The notes: generated from the sequence alone by a model not told the origin. Positions 11,400 to 21,174 are shown, counted from the first letter of the stretch. The stretch is 64,000 bases of DNA from Bombardia bombarda (GCA_030512295.1 JAULSR010000004.1:2418001-2482000), one strand, 5' to 3'. A program made the numbers and translations.

Positions 11400-11866
11400 T
11401 ATTAGAATAATAAGGTTATTCGTACGAGTTATTATAATAACTATAAAGAACGGGTTAGTTAAGGGTTATTATTGTTATATTAATCTACTTGTTTATATAA
11501 AAGGATTACGAACTACGGGGATAGGAAGTGGGTGGTGTTTGGAGGGGTTCCTGGGTGTAAGGACATCGGACATCCCCAAGCACATGCCAGAGCATCCCCA
11601 CGCACATGCCAGTTATCCTACCAACTATGTATATAAGCAGCGGCCCTCGCCCACCTTCCGTTGCGAGGGCCAGGTTGAAGTCTTACGCCAATACCAGTCA
11701 TTGCTCGCCTGCCCAGTTGTCTTCATTGTGACCACCTTGATCAGGCGTACCTGCCTTCTCTTACACTGGGACACGTGACCAATCCTTACTGTTTTGCGTC
11801 CTGTCGACCAATCACAGCCGTCATAGCCTGACGGCTGTATGCCTCTAATTAATCGTAAATCCGACA
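11400..11866 (-). repeat. LTR B (5' LTR of the deleted family-B element), split by a solo LTR A
   Basis: LTR B sequence runs from TATTAGAATAA (decayed TGTTAGAATGA) to ATCCGACA, broken at 11551-11770 by a nested LTR A. With the insertion and one CTGGG removed it is about 250 bp, as the other B copies. The outer right flank (TTTTT) does not match the left of 9430, so no duplication is seen for the whole element. Confidence 0.82.
11556..11765 (+). mobile_element. Solo LTR A nested in LTR B, TSD CTGGG
   Basis: This 210-bp LTR has intact ends TGTAAGG and CTCTTACA. CTGGG precedes it at 11551-11555 and follows it at 11766-11770, and the undisturbed LTR B copies contain a single CTGGG (or CTAGG) at that spot. 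It is the most GC-rich LTR A in the window, with one copy of the internal repeat, so it is probably the youngest or least mutated. Confidence 0.95.
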
Positions 11867-11979
11867 TTTTTATTAGCGATTTGTTTTTTTTTTAACTTGT
11901 ATTCTTATTTAAAAATTAATTAAAATACGTTAAATTAATATTTTCGCTAATTAATAATAAAATTAAACTTTAAAACTTT

Positions 11980-13300
11980 AAATATAATATCGTCGAAAAT
12001 ATAATATAAAAGCTACTCGATAAAGTATATATAAATCCGTTATTATAAAACAATTTCGGCTTTCGAGGCATTATTATGTTCGAAAGCCATATAAATTTTA
12101 ATAATAACCCTATCTCTAAGCCCCTAGAGCACACATCTCTCGGTGAGGGAGGCAGTGACGCAGCGTCAACATCAGCATCCGCGCGGATACCGCCGGCAAC
12201 TCCCAAAACGCGTCGCAAGGCCAAAAGAAAGGGCAATCGGGCCGACCAGTTCTACATATATAGAACCTCGGACGGCCAGAATATCCCCGCACTCGCCATC
12301 GAATACAAGGCACCACACAAGTTAAGCGTCGATCAGGTCGTCACGGGTCTCGAGTCGGAAATCTACCCTGATAGTGACGTGATCAATATAAATGGTCAAG
12401 GTTTCGCCTTCAATGCCAGAGTACTCACCGCCGCCGTCGTCACCCAGCTCTTCTCGTATATGATCGGCAAGTCGATTCGATATGGTTATGTGTGCACCGG
12501 ACAGGCTTTCATCCAAGCCTGGACGTGATGGATGACGACGAGACGAGGCTTCATCGCGTAGCTATCGCGCAAGTATTTGCTTTCATTCTCCAAACGCTCC
12601 GTGCGAGACCATTTCCCCAGTCGTGGCATGACGAGGCCGACAGGCTCGAGATTTGGCCTGTCGAATACGACGATATTCTAAAAAGAATCCCTGTGACAGA
12701 TCGCAAGCCAAAGGAACCCTACGCTTCTCCTTACAAGCCCCAGCGTTGGAAGGGCTTCAAGCGGTCGCTAATCCTGACCCGTTCCCGCTATCAGCCGGAC
12801 GCCAATGTCGGACCTGCCGAAGACGACGACGAGGACGACGACGACGAGGACGACGACGACGACGATTCCCCTTCCCCCACCCCGAAACGACCTCGCACTA
12901 ATGAAAACGCAGGACCGTCAACGGGGAGTGGTGGGCAACGAAGACACGACGGAGGCGAGAAGCAAGGGCAAAGCCGAGCGACAAAGCCTAGCATACAGAG
13001 CCGCTCATACTGCACCCAGCAGTGCCTCCTGGGATTAGCAAACGGCGGGCCCACGGACGAGAGCTGCCCCAATTGGGACCATCACGGGCAGAGGCACATC
13101 AGCCGGCTCGAGTTCCTCCGCCTCATCCGCGACCAGCTGGCCACCGACCGCGGCATGGACGCGGACTGTGCTCCGCTCCATCGGACCGGGAGGTGCGGAT
13201 CGCTCTTCAAAGTACGGCTTTCGTCTTATGGCTATACGCTCGTTGCGAAGGGCGTGGAGAGCATTCATTTGGCTATTAAAACAGAATATACACGGCATGA
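11980..13300 (+). pseudogene. Fungal protein-kinase-like gene, RIP-damaged and truncated
   Basis: Two overlapping frames (12076-12528 and 12492-13409) together give a protein of a large, mostly uncharacterised Pezizomycotina family: a conserved block around ALAIEYKAPHKLS, then YVCTGQAF, LHR.A.AQVFAF, SPYKPQRWKGFKRS, a Cys block (YCTQQCLLGL), and the start of a kinase-like lobe (LFKVRLSSYGYTLVAKG). The gene changes frame near 12515-12530, where a short stretch expected between YVCTGQAFI and DDDETR is missing. It ends abruptly near 13280 before the rest of the kinase lobe. Upstream of 12076 the same frame continues into AT-rich sequence with two TAA stops. An acidic Asp run (codons 12820-12866) is in frame. 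Family recognition is from memory of such proteins; the damage is seen directly. Confidence 0.7.
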
Positions 13301-13753
13301 CACATGTTTCGACAGCAAAAGAGAGACTGGAGTGGCAGTGTTCAATAAGACAGACTCTGTTATTGTGTGTGAACAGGTCCGCTGTGTGAGTGGGGTCCCC
13401 CCTCTCTAAGCCAACCTACACTTCAATGACATGGACGCTGCCAATGTGTGTGAACAGATGCTGTGTGCGAATGAGGTTCACCCTCTTCGCCGGCATCTCT
13501 CACCCAACCATATTATCTTACCTGGGACTTATTCTAATTTACACCGCAAGATTTACGCACAATCTATCACTCATCTTCTCTCGTCATCTATCACATCTAC
13601 AGAGAATTATTATCTTTGCCCATCAGTCATCCCTATCAGACACATCTGGACATATTTGTCCTTTGATTTATTTTTTCAGCTCACTCCTCCACACTCTTCC
13701 ATCGCTAACAACCATCTCAACCCATCCATTACTCAAAAACGCTTATTCTAACA
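13301..13753. other. Intergenic, no gene seen
   Basis: The only structure noticed is an imperfect duplication: GTGTGTGAACAG followed by GCTGTGTG occurs near 13369 and again near 13446. Open frames here have no protein-like composition. Confidence 0.5.
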
Positions 13754-14631
13754 ATGGACTCGCCACTCTCAACTTCCAAGCAGCAGCACAATCGTCGCCA
13801 GCCTCGAGAGAAACTTCGTTGATCCTCACTGGACACGCAGCATCGTGGAATATTGCACAAACCTCACCAAAGCAGATCTCCTCTACCTCTTCTGGACGGT
13901 AGCCCACGGCCGCGGGGAAGCATTTGATATAAAGCTACATCAGCTCCTCGACCGAGAGCCCAATTTTAACCACCCCTACGGTCTTCTGGTGGTGCTAGTC
14001 GACTACCAACGCCGCACACTCTTGCATCACGCAGCCAAGCACGAGCAGTATGGTAAGTTTACCCCCTCAAGCCTCAGGTCCCACCTGTACCTGTACATAC
14101 CTTGCATGAGCTTTGACTAACTCGTTGTCTACAGAAATGATTGACCGCATACTCTCAAACTTCCGAGCGCGCCCGAGTGCCGCCCCAGCGCCTTCAAACG
14201 CTTTCTCGACGTCACGGACGTCTGGGGCCGTACGGCCCTTCACTACGCAGTTGACTCCACCGGCGGCGGCAACGCCAGGATCTGTGAGCAGATCCTGCTC
14301 GAGCAACCTCTCCCGGCTGCCCCATACCAGCTCTATGAGCCGCTCATGGGACGATGTTCGGGATAATCATGCCAACCGAGAGCTCCGCGCCGTTTTTAAC
14401 AAGTATGTCGAGAGAGCTTCGCTGATCCGCCAGCGCACAAACTATGAACACCCCGCCGAAAGCGACCCTAACCGATGGGAAGAGTTAGATCGGCTCCCGC
14501 TTCGTCATCAGGTCGAGCATGCCCAGCAGGTAATGGGCATGAGAATGCAGCATGCTCGTAATGGAGACCGTTTGATGTCAGATTCCCCATTTGGTTTGGC
14601 CCCATTAGATGGCTGGGATTTCTACTTTTGA
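13754..14631 (+). pseudogene. Ankyrin-repeat protein gene with frame changes
   Basis: Ankyrin-type signatures occur in two frames: DYQRRTLLHHAAKHEQY before an intron, and DVWGRTALHYAVDS after it. The intron is 14051-14133 (GTAAGT donor, CTACAG acceptor). An ATG at 13754 opens a frame that hits a stop, while the conserved reading (SLERNFVDPHWTRSIVEY) is in another frame. After the intron the frame shifts within a GC-rich run near 14164-14180 (two extra bases would explain it) and shifts back near 14346, after which a hydrophilic tail reads to the TGA at 14629-14631. Three frame changes favour a decaying gene over sequencing error, but the well preserved protein segments suggest recent loss. 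Ankyrin proteins of this type often act as protein-interaction scaffolds; no specific role can be assigned. Confidence 0.6.
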
Positions 14632-14716
14632 GTTTATGGTTATAGTAACCCTATTTTAGTGATAGGAATCTTGGAGAATATTAGGGTGGTGATGACATTG
14701 GACTGGAGAATTGGAG

Positions 14717-14754
14717 CAGTATCACCAGTATCACCAGTATCACCAGTATCAATG
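14717..14754. repeat. 9-bp tandem repeat (AGTATCACC), about four copies
   Basis: Direct tandem copies of AGTATCACC lie downstream of the ankyrin pseudogene. Confidence 0.9.
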
Positions 14755-15849
14755 GCTGCTAGTGATTTATTTTTTAAGTCTTTTTCCTTAGTACATAATA
14801 CTTACCTAAACAACTAAAAATCTACTTTCCATGAAGCAACACATTTTGTGACCAATGCCCTTCCTTCGTTCGTGATAGCAACTGTACTTTTGCTTGCTTT
14901 CTTCATCTCATGCCTCTGGTCTGGAGGATTGTTGGAAACGGCGCCCGTGGCTAGCCATGGGCTATGGAGCACAGTCCAAGACCGCAAAACGGCGGCAAGG
15001 TATTCCGAGACGTGTCGGGGGTTCTGTGACGTACAGCAAACTGCTCCTCCACCAAAAAGGACGAGTCCGGTCGGTACCGAACTCACTCCAGTACACCAAT
15101 AATAGCGGTGGGTTCGTGAGAATGAGGCACTGCTTTTCTCTACCCTCCAGACTACCGACACGCCCGCCTGCGTGTACCTTCTTAATAATCTTCTCGCCTG
15201 CCCGTCATTGAAACAGGGATGCGTCTACAATTCCTTGATAAGCGTTGTCCTATTTAGGTAGTCACCAGAGCCACAAGCTGCTTGGGTCTCTACCTTCCAG
15301 GATTCGGTAATTTTCAATGTCTTTTATGGGGAGATGTGTAAATGGATGGTGTCAGTTCTCTAGTGCGTATCAGTGCGTATCAGTGCTGGGCGAAGATTGA
15401 ACCGGCGAATGACTTGCATGAGCTGTAGAACTCTCGGCTGAAAAAAAAAAAAAAAAAAAATCTCAGGGCAGTCTGCCGTTATAGGGCCGGCGCCGGCAGT
15501 TCAAAGGCACCAGGCCAAGACGAGAACATCGGACGGGAGTCCCATCATGTGGGCAGGCCTCCAGGCAGTCCTCCGTCTGGTCCTATTCATTTCCTGGGCC
15601 GCACCTTCCTATTGTTTGTGAGGTGAGGTGAGTAGGGCTAGACCAGGTGAGAACTGTGTGCGGCCCTCCCGACGAAAAACAAAACTCAAGACCTCCCCCC
15701 TCCTTCTGCCATTCCTCCTCCACAACCACCACAACACCACCACAACACAACCACAACCACCACAACACAACCACAACCACCACCACCAACCACCACCACC
15801 AACCACCACCACCACCACAACTACCACCACCAAGTCCCCGGCGGCAACA
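14755..15849. other. Intergenic with A20 tract and CCA-rich leader
   Basis: A run of exactly 20 A lies at 15441-15460. From about 15715 to 15835 the sequence is a long imperfect CCA/ACAACC repeat, which would form the 5' leader of the next gene. No convincing coding sequence. Confidence 0.6.
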
Positions 15850-16354
15850 ATGTCGTTGCAAGTAAAGTATTCTATCACCTCTTCTCCTAGCTGCCCGATC
15901 TCCCTGATCCTTCAAGACGTCAAATTTTTCAGACCCCCAGCACGACTAAGACACCACCCCTCCACTCTGCGATACCACTTCATCTTTCGCAGATCGTTGG
16001 GCAATTTGCTTTCACTTCACTTGAGACCACGCAATGTTCTAGACAACTAACATTACCTAACCTTTCCCCTAGAGCAACAACAACAGCCGCAACGGCGGCA
16101 GCAGCAGCAGCAGCAGCAGCGGCAGCAGCGGCAACAACAGCAACGGCGGCAACTCGGCCCCCGCCACCCCTGCACCAGCGATAGTGCAGGAGGCTCCAGA
16201 CGTTCGGGGCGACCCGAACGTCCCATGGAGGGTCTTTGTGCCGCGGGAGCTGCTCGCCGAGCAGTTCCGGGCCCTGGATCTGGCCAGGGCCAGGTTCGCC
16301 AGAAGCAACCTGGCGCTGCTGTCGGAGCTTCCCTTCTCGGAGGAGGAGAGTTAA
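15850..16354 (+). CDS. Small Ser/Asn/Gly-rich protein with a charged C-terminal half, two exons
   Basis: Proposed exons are 15850-15861 (MSLQ) and 16073-16354, joined in phase 0 across a 211-bp intron with GTAAAG donor, CTAAC branch sites (about 16046-16060) and CCCCTAG acceptor. The 97-aa product starts with a low-complexity Ser/Asn/Gly stretch (residues about 5-34), then a Pro/Ala linker, then a compact-looking segment including RGDPNVPWRVFVPRELL and a Leu/Ala/Arg-rich helix ending in an acidic SEEES. I do not recognise a family. The helical C-terminal part and clean splice signals argue for a real gene. A second good intron (16367-16437) follows the stop, so the transcript probably extends downstream; use of a GTTAAG donor at 16350 instead would replace the terminus. 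Confidence 0.55.
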
Positions 16355-16366
16355 GATACCCGTTGG

Positions 16367-16437
16367 GTAAGTAACTCGACCTTGATCTAATCCACGTCGT
16401 CTGCTCAAATGCTAACCTGTTCTTGTCATGTACGCAG
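16367..16437 (+). other. Probable intron in the 3' part of the 15850 transcript
   Basis: This 71-bp interval has a consensus GTAAGT donor, a GCTAAC branch site (16411-16416) and an ACGCAG acceptor. It begins 12 bases after the TAA of the upstream frame. Confidence 0.6.
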
Positions 16438-16475
16438 CAACGCCCACGCCACCACCAACGGCACCACCCGGCGGT

Positions 16476-16625
16476 CCCTCCTGGCCTCGCGGCCAGTGAG
16501 CTGCAGACGTACCCGCGCTGCCACCAACCACGACCGGCAACCCTCCTGGCCTCGCGGCCAGTGAGCTACAGAAGAGAGACCGGCCACACGAGCGACAACC
16601 CCTCCTGGCCTCGCCGCCACTCGCT
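16476..16625. repeat. Three spaced copies of a CTCCTGGCCTCGCGGCCA motif
   Basis: The motif followed by GTGAGCT occurs at about 16479-16503 and 16543-16566, and a diverged third copy at about 16601-16622. The spacing is roughly 60 bp. The core GGCCTCGCGGCC is nearly palindromic. It lies in the presumed 3' untranslated part of the previous transcript. Confidence 0.75.
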
Positions 16626-16639
16626 CTTCATAATATCGC

Positions 16640-17524
16640 AACTATTGTCGAGGCCGAGCAGGAACATAGGAAGCAATGTAAACGGTGGCAGCTTTAAGGC
16701 CTCAGTCCTCAAGATTACAACTAAACCTGTCACCGTATTTGAGTACTCCAGTCAGACTAGATCGAGTGAAAGAAGTGTCTCTTGGTTCCTTTTGTCGCCT
16801 AAAGGGCGATACAAGTCCAGAGGTTTTGTCGTATTGTTCGGCAGTACCTGTATTCTTCGAGCCCGGATTGCGACGCGAATCGTAGCACAACTCTGGGAGT
16901 TGCTCGGTACTGGTGTGCTTGGGTTGGCCGAGTTCCATTGCTCGGGGAAATAATAATTTTCATGCTGTGAAAAGACAAGGCAGCTATCCTATGCTTCTTC
17001 GCCTTCTGCTCCCCACCATTTCATGATGATTTCCAAAGCCGCAGTCTGACCGCTTCCTCGTCACAGAAGATGACTTTGCTGTGACTCCCCAACCTACCTA
17101 TGTTGCGAAATGAAACTAAATCGCAAATTTCAGTCGTTGTGGCCCAGCGGTGACCATGCATGGCAGCCTTTAGGTCAAGCAAGAAAAATAATAAATATTT
17201 CAACAAAGGCCATTTGTCGACATCCATCCAGTCCGTTGGTTTGGTCATCGCCAGCTCGATGACGTGCCGAAGACAATCCCAGTCCTGCCCCGCACACCAG
17301 CGCTTACAGGGGTCGTTATCCCTGAAACTGCCCGGCCTTTTCCCGATCCAGGAGGTGGCCGCGAGTCTTTGAGCGACGTCGGCAGCCTATCAACGTGGGG
17401 TTGCGTTAACTGCTGCATGGCAAGCCGATTTATTAGCAGCGCTTCCCCCCGCGTCTCTTGAGTTCTGCAGAGACTTGAGTTCTGAGAGACGCGCCCGATC
17501 CACATCTTTCAACGACAAGCCATT
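16640..17524. other. Intergenic / promoter region of the M20 peptidase gene
   Basis: No credible coding sequence. The last 100 bases before the next start are CT- and AC-rich, as usual for fungal leaders. Confidence 0.4.

Positions 17525-17566
<42 letters not shown>
17525..17566. repeat. (ATC)14 microsatellite abutting a start codon
   Basis: Fourteen perfect ATC units end immediately before the ATG at 17567, so the repeat forms the last 42 bases of the 5' leader. Confidence 0.95.
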
Positions 17567-17568
<2 letters not shown>

Positions 17569-19351
17569 GGAGAAGCCAGTCCAATACCCAGGCCTACCAA
17601 CGGCCAGTGGGCCACCAACAGCAAAGCGGGAGCTTTCTCGGACACGCAAAGTTGTTGTGTCTGTTTTTGCTCTGTTGGTGACAGCCTATCTGTTTGCCCC
17701 TATCGCTGTCGCGGCTCCTCAGGCACCCTGGAGCAGACCAGCCCCCAACTTTGCCTCGCAATGCAAACAACCCGACCCCTTATTCCCATCCCCTAACGAT
17801 AAGGCCGACAAGCTCTACGAGGCCATCTCCAGCGAGGCCTTCAAAAATGCCAGCATCGAGCGCCTCTCGGGCGCCGTCAGGGTCAAGTCAGTGTCCTACG
17901 ATGGCATGGGCGAGGTCGGCGCCGATCCCCGCTGGGACGTCTTCTACGACTTTGCCGCCTACCTCGACAAGACCTTCCCTCTCATCTACAAGCACCTCGA
18001 CGTCGAGAAGGTCAACACCCACGGCCTGCTCTACACATGGAAAGGCAGCAATCCCGCCCTCAAGCCCACCCTCCTCATGGCGCACCAAGACACCGTCCCC
18101 GTCCCACCCGAGACCCTCAGCGCCTGGATCCACCCCCCCTGGGGCGGCGTCTACGACGGCCGCTACATCTGGGGCCGCGGCGCCTCCGACTGCAAGAACC
18201 AGCTGATCGCCGCGCTCGAGACCATCGAGCTGCTCATCCAGGCCGACTTTGCCCCCAAGCGCACCATCTTGCTGTCTTTCGGCTTCGACGAGGAATCCTC
18301 CGGCGACCACGGCGCCAAAAAGCTGTCCGCCTTCATCCAAGACCGCTACGGCAAGGACAGCCTCGCCGTCATCGTCGACGAGGGCGCCACCTTCGAGACC
18401 ACCTGGGGCACCGTCTTCGCCAAGCCCGGCACGGCCGAGAAGGGCGCCACCGACGTGTCCATCACCGTCCGCATGCCCGGCGGCCACTCGTCCATCCCCG
18501 CCGACCACACCAGCATCGGCGTCCTCGCCGAGCTGATCACGCAGATCGAGTCCGCCCAGTACCCAACCTCCCTCGCCGAGATCAACCCCTACTACGCCCA
18601 ACTGCAATGCGGCGCCGCGCACTCCCCCTCCTTCCCCGCCACGATCAAGAAGCTCCTCTCCTCGCGCTCCCCCCACAAGAAGACCTGCGCCGCCGCCGCA
18701 GGCCAAGACCGCCTCGCGCTCGAAGCCGCCCGGCTCGGCGGCGCCGAGATCAAATACCTCATGCAGACATCTCAGGCTGTCGACGTCATCACCGGCGGCG
18801 CCAAGGTCAACGCGCTCCCCGAGCGCGCTTCTGTCACCATCAACCACCGCATCAACCTCGGCGACGGCCTGTCGCTCGTCTACGACCGGCTCACCGCGCT
18901 CGCTGGCCCCATCGCGGACAAGTACAACCTGACCCTCAACGCGTTCGACGGCAAAGAAGAAGAAGAAGAAGAAGAAGAAAAAGAAGAAGAAGAAGAGCCG
19001 TCGTCCATCACGCTGGCGGCGCCGCACGCGATCGACATCGCGCCCGTGACGCCCGCGGACGCGAGCAGGGACAGGCCGTATGCCGTGCTGGCGGGCACCA
19101 CGCGGGCGGTGTATGGGGAGGAGGTGGTGGTGACGCCGGGGATCATGACGGGGAACACGGACACGAGGTTTTACTGGGACTTGACGAGGCATATTTTCCG
19201 GTTTGGGCCGGGCTATGATCCCGAGGACCAGGGGGGGATTCTGGGGGATGGGATTCATACGGTCAATGAGAGGGTTAGTGTGGCGGGGCATGTGAATGCG
19301 GTGAGGTGGTTTTTGTTGTTTGTGAGGAATATGGACGAGGCGGATGTTTAG
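17567..19351 (+). CDS. Carboxypeptidase S-like M20 metallopeptidase, vacuolar type
   Basis: This 594-aa, apparently intronless protein has the M20 (Gly-X carboxypeptidase, CPS1-like) layout. A single membrane anchor spans about residues 29-50 behind a basic N-terminus, as in yeast Cps1, which is delivered to the vacuole as a type II membrane protein. Metal and catalytic motifs are present: MAHQDTVPV (His173, Asp175), GRGASDCKN (bridging Asp208), DEES (Glu242/243) and VDEG (Asp271). GGHSS (His307) begins the dimerisation domain, and the C-terminal RHIFRFGP carries a likely last zinc ligand. The family releases C-terminal residues from small peptides. A Glu/Lys run from a GAA repeat (codons 18953-18997) interrupts the region near residue 465-478, probably on a surface loop. 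The start is the first ATG after an (ATC)14 leader. Confidence 0.92.
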
Positions 19352-20487
19352 GGTGGGGTGGGTAGGGGGTGTGCGAGGGCAAGGGGCGAAGTTCTGTGGA
19401 GGTCGTTCTTTGTGATTGGTTTGGGATAATTGAGATCTAAAGTTTTGGATATGGGACTAGGTGATTGTATGGGCGCTGTTACACGACTTAACTTGGCGGT
19501 TGTGAGACAATGTGGTGTTTTGTTGAACATCTGGAGACCTGTCGCCACAAGGAAACGGTCACTTTTCACATAAGGACATATAGACTGCTGGGCACGGTAT
19601 TTGGGTGTCACCGAACTTTATGCTTCATGACTGGTGGGTTCCGTCATCATGGCATTTTAATGATAGGACGAAGCCAGTGTACCCTGGGAGATGGCACTTG
19701 GATGCCAGCTTTGCTCTTTCTGACCAATAATGAATGTCTAGTAACGCAACTTTTAGATCAGCGGGCAACAGATCAGCGGGCAACAGATCAGCGGGCAACT
19801 AGGTTTGTCCACCTTACAATTAGCTGGTTGACGTCCTTTATCACTGCACACTTAAGCCCCACACCGGATTTCAAGGCACAAGTGATAAGGACAAGTGATA
19901 AGGACAAGTGGGAGTGTGGATGCTGCATAGCAGTAACAGGGAAAAGAATAGCGAGGTATCTGGCTTTAATAGTGGATTAAAGGACTCTTGACAGAGGGGA
20001 TGAGGGCTGAGAAGTAACTGTAGCCCCCGACCAAAGTCAAATACGTATTGTAGGTACCTAAGGTACTTAGAAGCTGTAACACGCCCTAGCCCGCCCTCTT
20101 TCCAGGGGCCTGCCTCGCTCGTCGGTGACACATCCAGGACATCCTATTGACTGTTGCCCTGTAACGTGCAGAACCTACTTTTCTCATGAGCATTTCAATC
20201 ACATATATCCCCCTAGGTGACGGTCTGAGGACATGTAAGCAGTGCAGCAAGTCGCATTTTAGCTGATCGACTGATTCAGCTCGCTGATAAGATGGTAAGT
20301 TGCCTATATTGGACTGAAATTGAAGTCATTAACTGGACCCTAGACCCTAAAGTGTCCTGAGTTGTCCTGGTGCCCGGTTTGTGTGTGCGCGGACCAGCTT
20401 ATTTTTGACGGGCCGTATATTGCTTACAAAATTTCTTCTTTTTCTTTTTCCTACATCGCAAGCCACTAGTCATCTCACCACCACCAC
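19352..20487. other. Intergenic
   Basis: No gene recognised. It contains a perfect three-copy 15-bp tandem (19755-19799) and AT-richer patches. Confidence 0.5.
19755..19799. repeat. 15-bp tandem repeat, three perfect copies
   Basis: AGATCAGCGGGCAAC is repeated three times head to tail. Confidence 0.95.
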
Positions 20488-21174
20488 ATGCAAACTTCCG
20501 CCAAAACTGCATACCCAACCTTGTAAGCAAGAGTAAATTCTCGTAAGTCGTTTCTATCTGCTACAGCCTCTGTCCAAACCCTCCATGACGTTCTCGACAA
20601 GCTCCCTTCCGGAACAGCATCACAAGCAATGTGATGAAAAGCAAACACATTTGTTCTGGCAAGCTTTCTCACGAGATCAAAAACATCCTAACAAACAAGC
20701 AGAACCCTCCTCTCGACAGCCAGCAGCGGCAAAGCACCATTGCATGCCACCCACCTCTTCCGCCTCCCGCCCAGCGACGGCACCAAGGACGCCTATGGCA
20801 ACACGTCCGTGGACAACCACGGGATCGACGCGGCGGCAGCGGCTGGCCGTGCCATCTGCATCGCCCAGTCGATCTTGGAGCGCTGGGACGTGTGGTTCGG
20901 CATCGCCAACCAGGAGGGCCTGGTCGAGACCAGCGCCATGGTCGGCGACGGCGCCATCGTTCGGACCGTCCCCTTCCCGACCACGGACCGTTGGGAGCGG
21001 CGGCGGCGGCTGCTGCTCTCGGACATGCTCGACCAGGTGAACGAGGACCTGGGAACGGATGTGCGCCCCCACGAGGTCAGGACCCTCTCAGCAGCTCTGG
21101 ACGACATGCGCCAGATCCACCCCGTTCACCTGGTCGGCGTCCGCATGACGGCGCCTCCTTTTGCTCCGAAATGA
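20488..21174 (+). pseudogene. Unknown gene with an in-frame TAA near its start
   Basis: One frame runs from ATG 20488 to 20630, across a 69-bp intron (20631-20699; GTGATG donor, CCTAAC branch, ACAAG acceptor), and on to the TGA at 21172-21174. It is well formed except for TAA at 20524-20526 (codon 13). The reading after the stop (SVQTLHDVLDKLPSGTASQ, then LHATHLFRLPPSDG, ERWDVWFGIANQEG, ALDDMRQIHPVHLVG) looks like a genuine globular protein of about 190 aa with strong GC at third codon positions. I do not recognise the family. A CAA-to-TAA change would explain the stop. The alternative, a 44-bp first intron with donor at 20523, leaves the wrong phase. No other in-frame ATG precedes codon 46. 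Confidence 0.5.

Noticed and set aside
11539..11867. Overlapping frames on both strands
   Set aside because: They are made of LTR A nested in LTR B; no protein features.
1..12070. Centromere or telomere
   Set aside because: No telomere repeats seen, and the AT-rich block is explained by nested retroelements. A centromere cannot be excluded without chromatin data, but nothing in the sequence demands it.
15583..15915. Gly/Val/Trp-rich minus-strand frames
   Set aside because: Translation of the CCA-type simple repeat in the leader of the 15850 gene.
17888..19291. Long antisense frame (467 codons) and a +2 frame (393 codons) over the M20 peptidase
   Set aside because: GC-rich third positions of the real gene leave other frames open; no domain, Arg/Gly/Val-biased composition.
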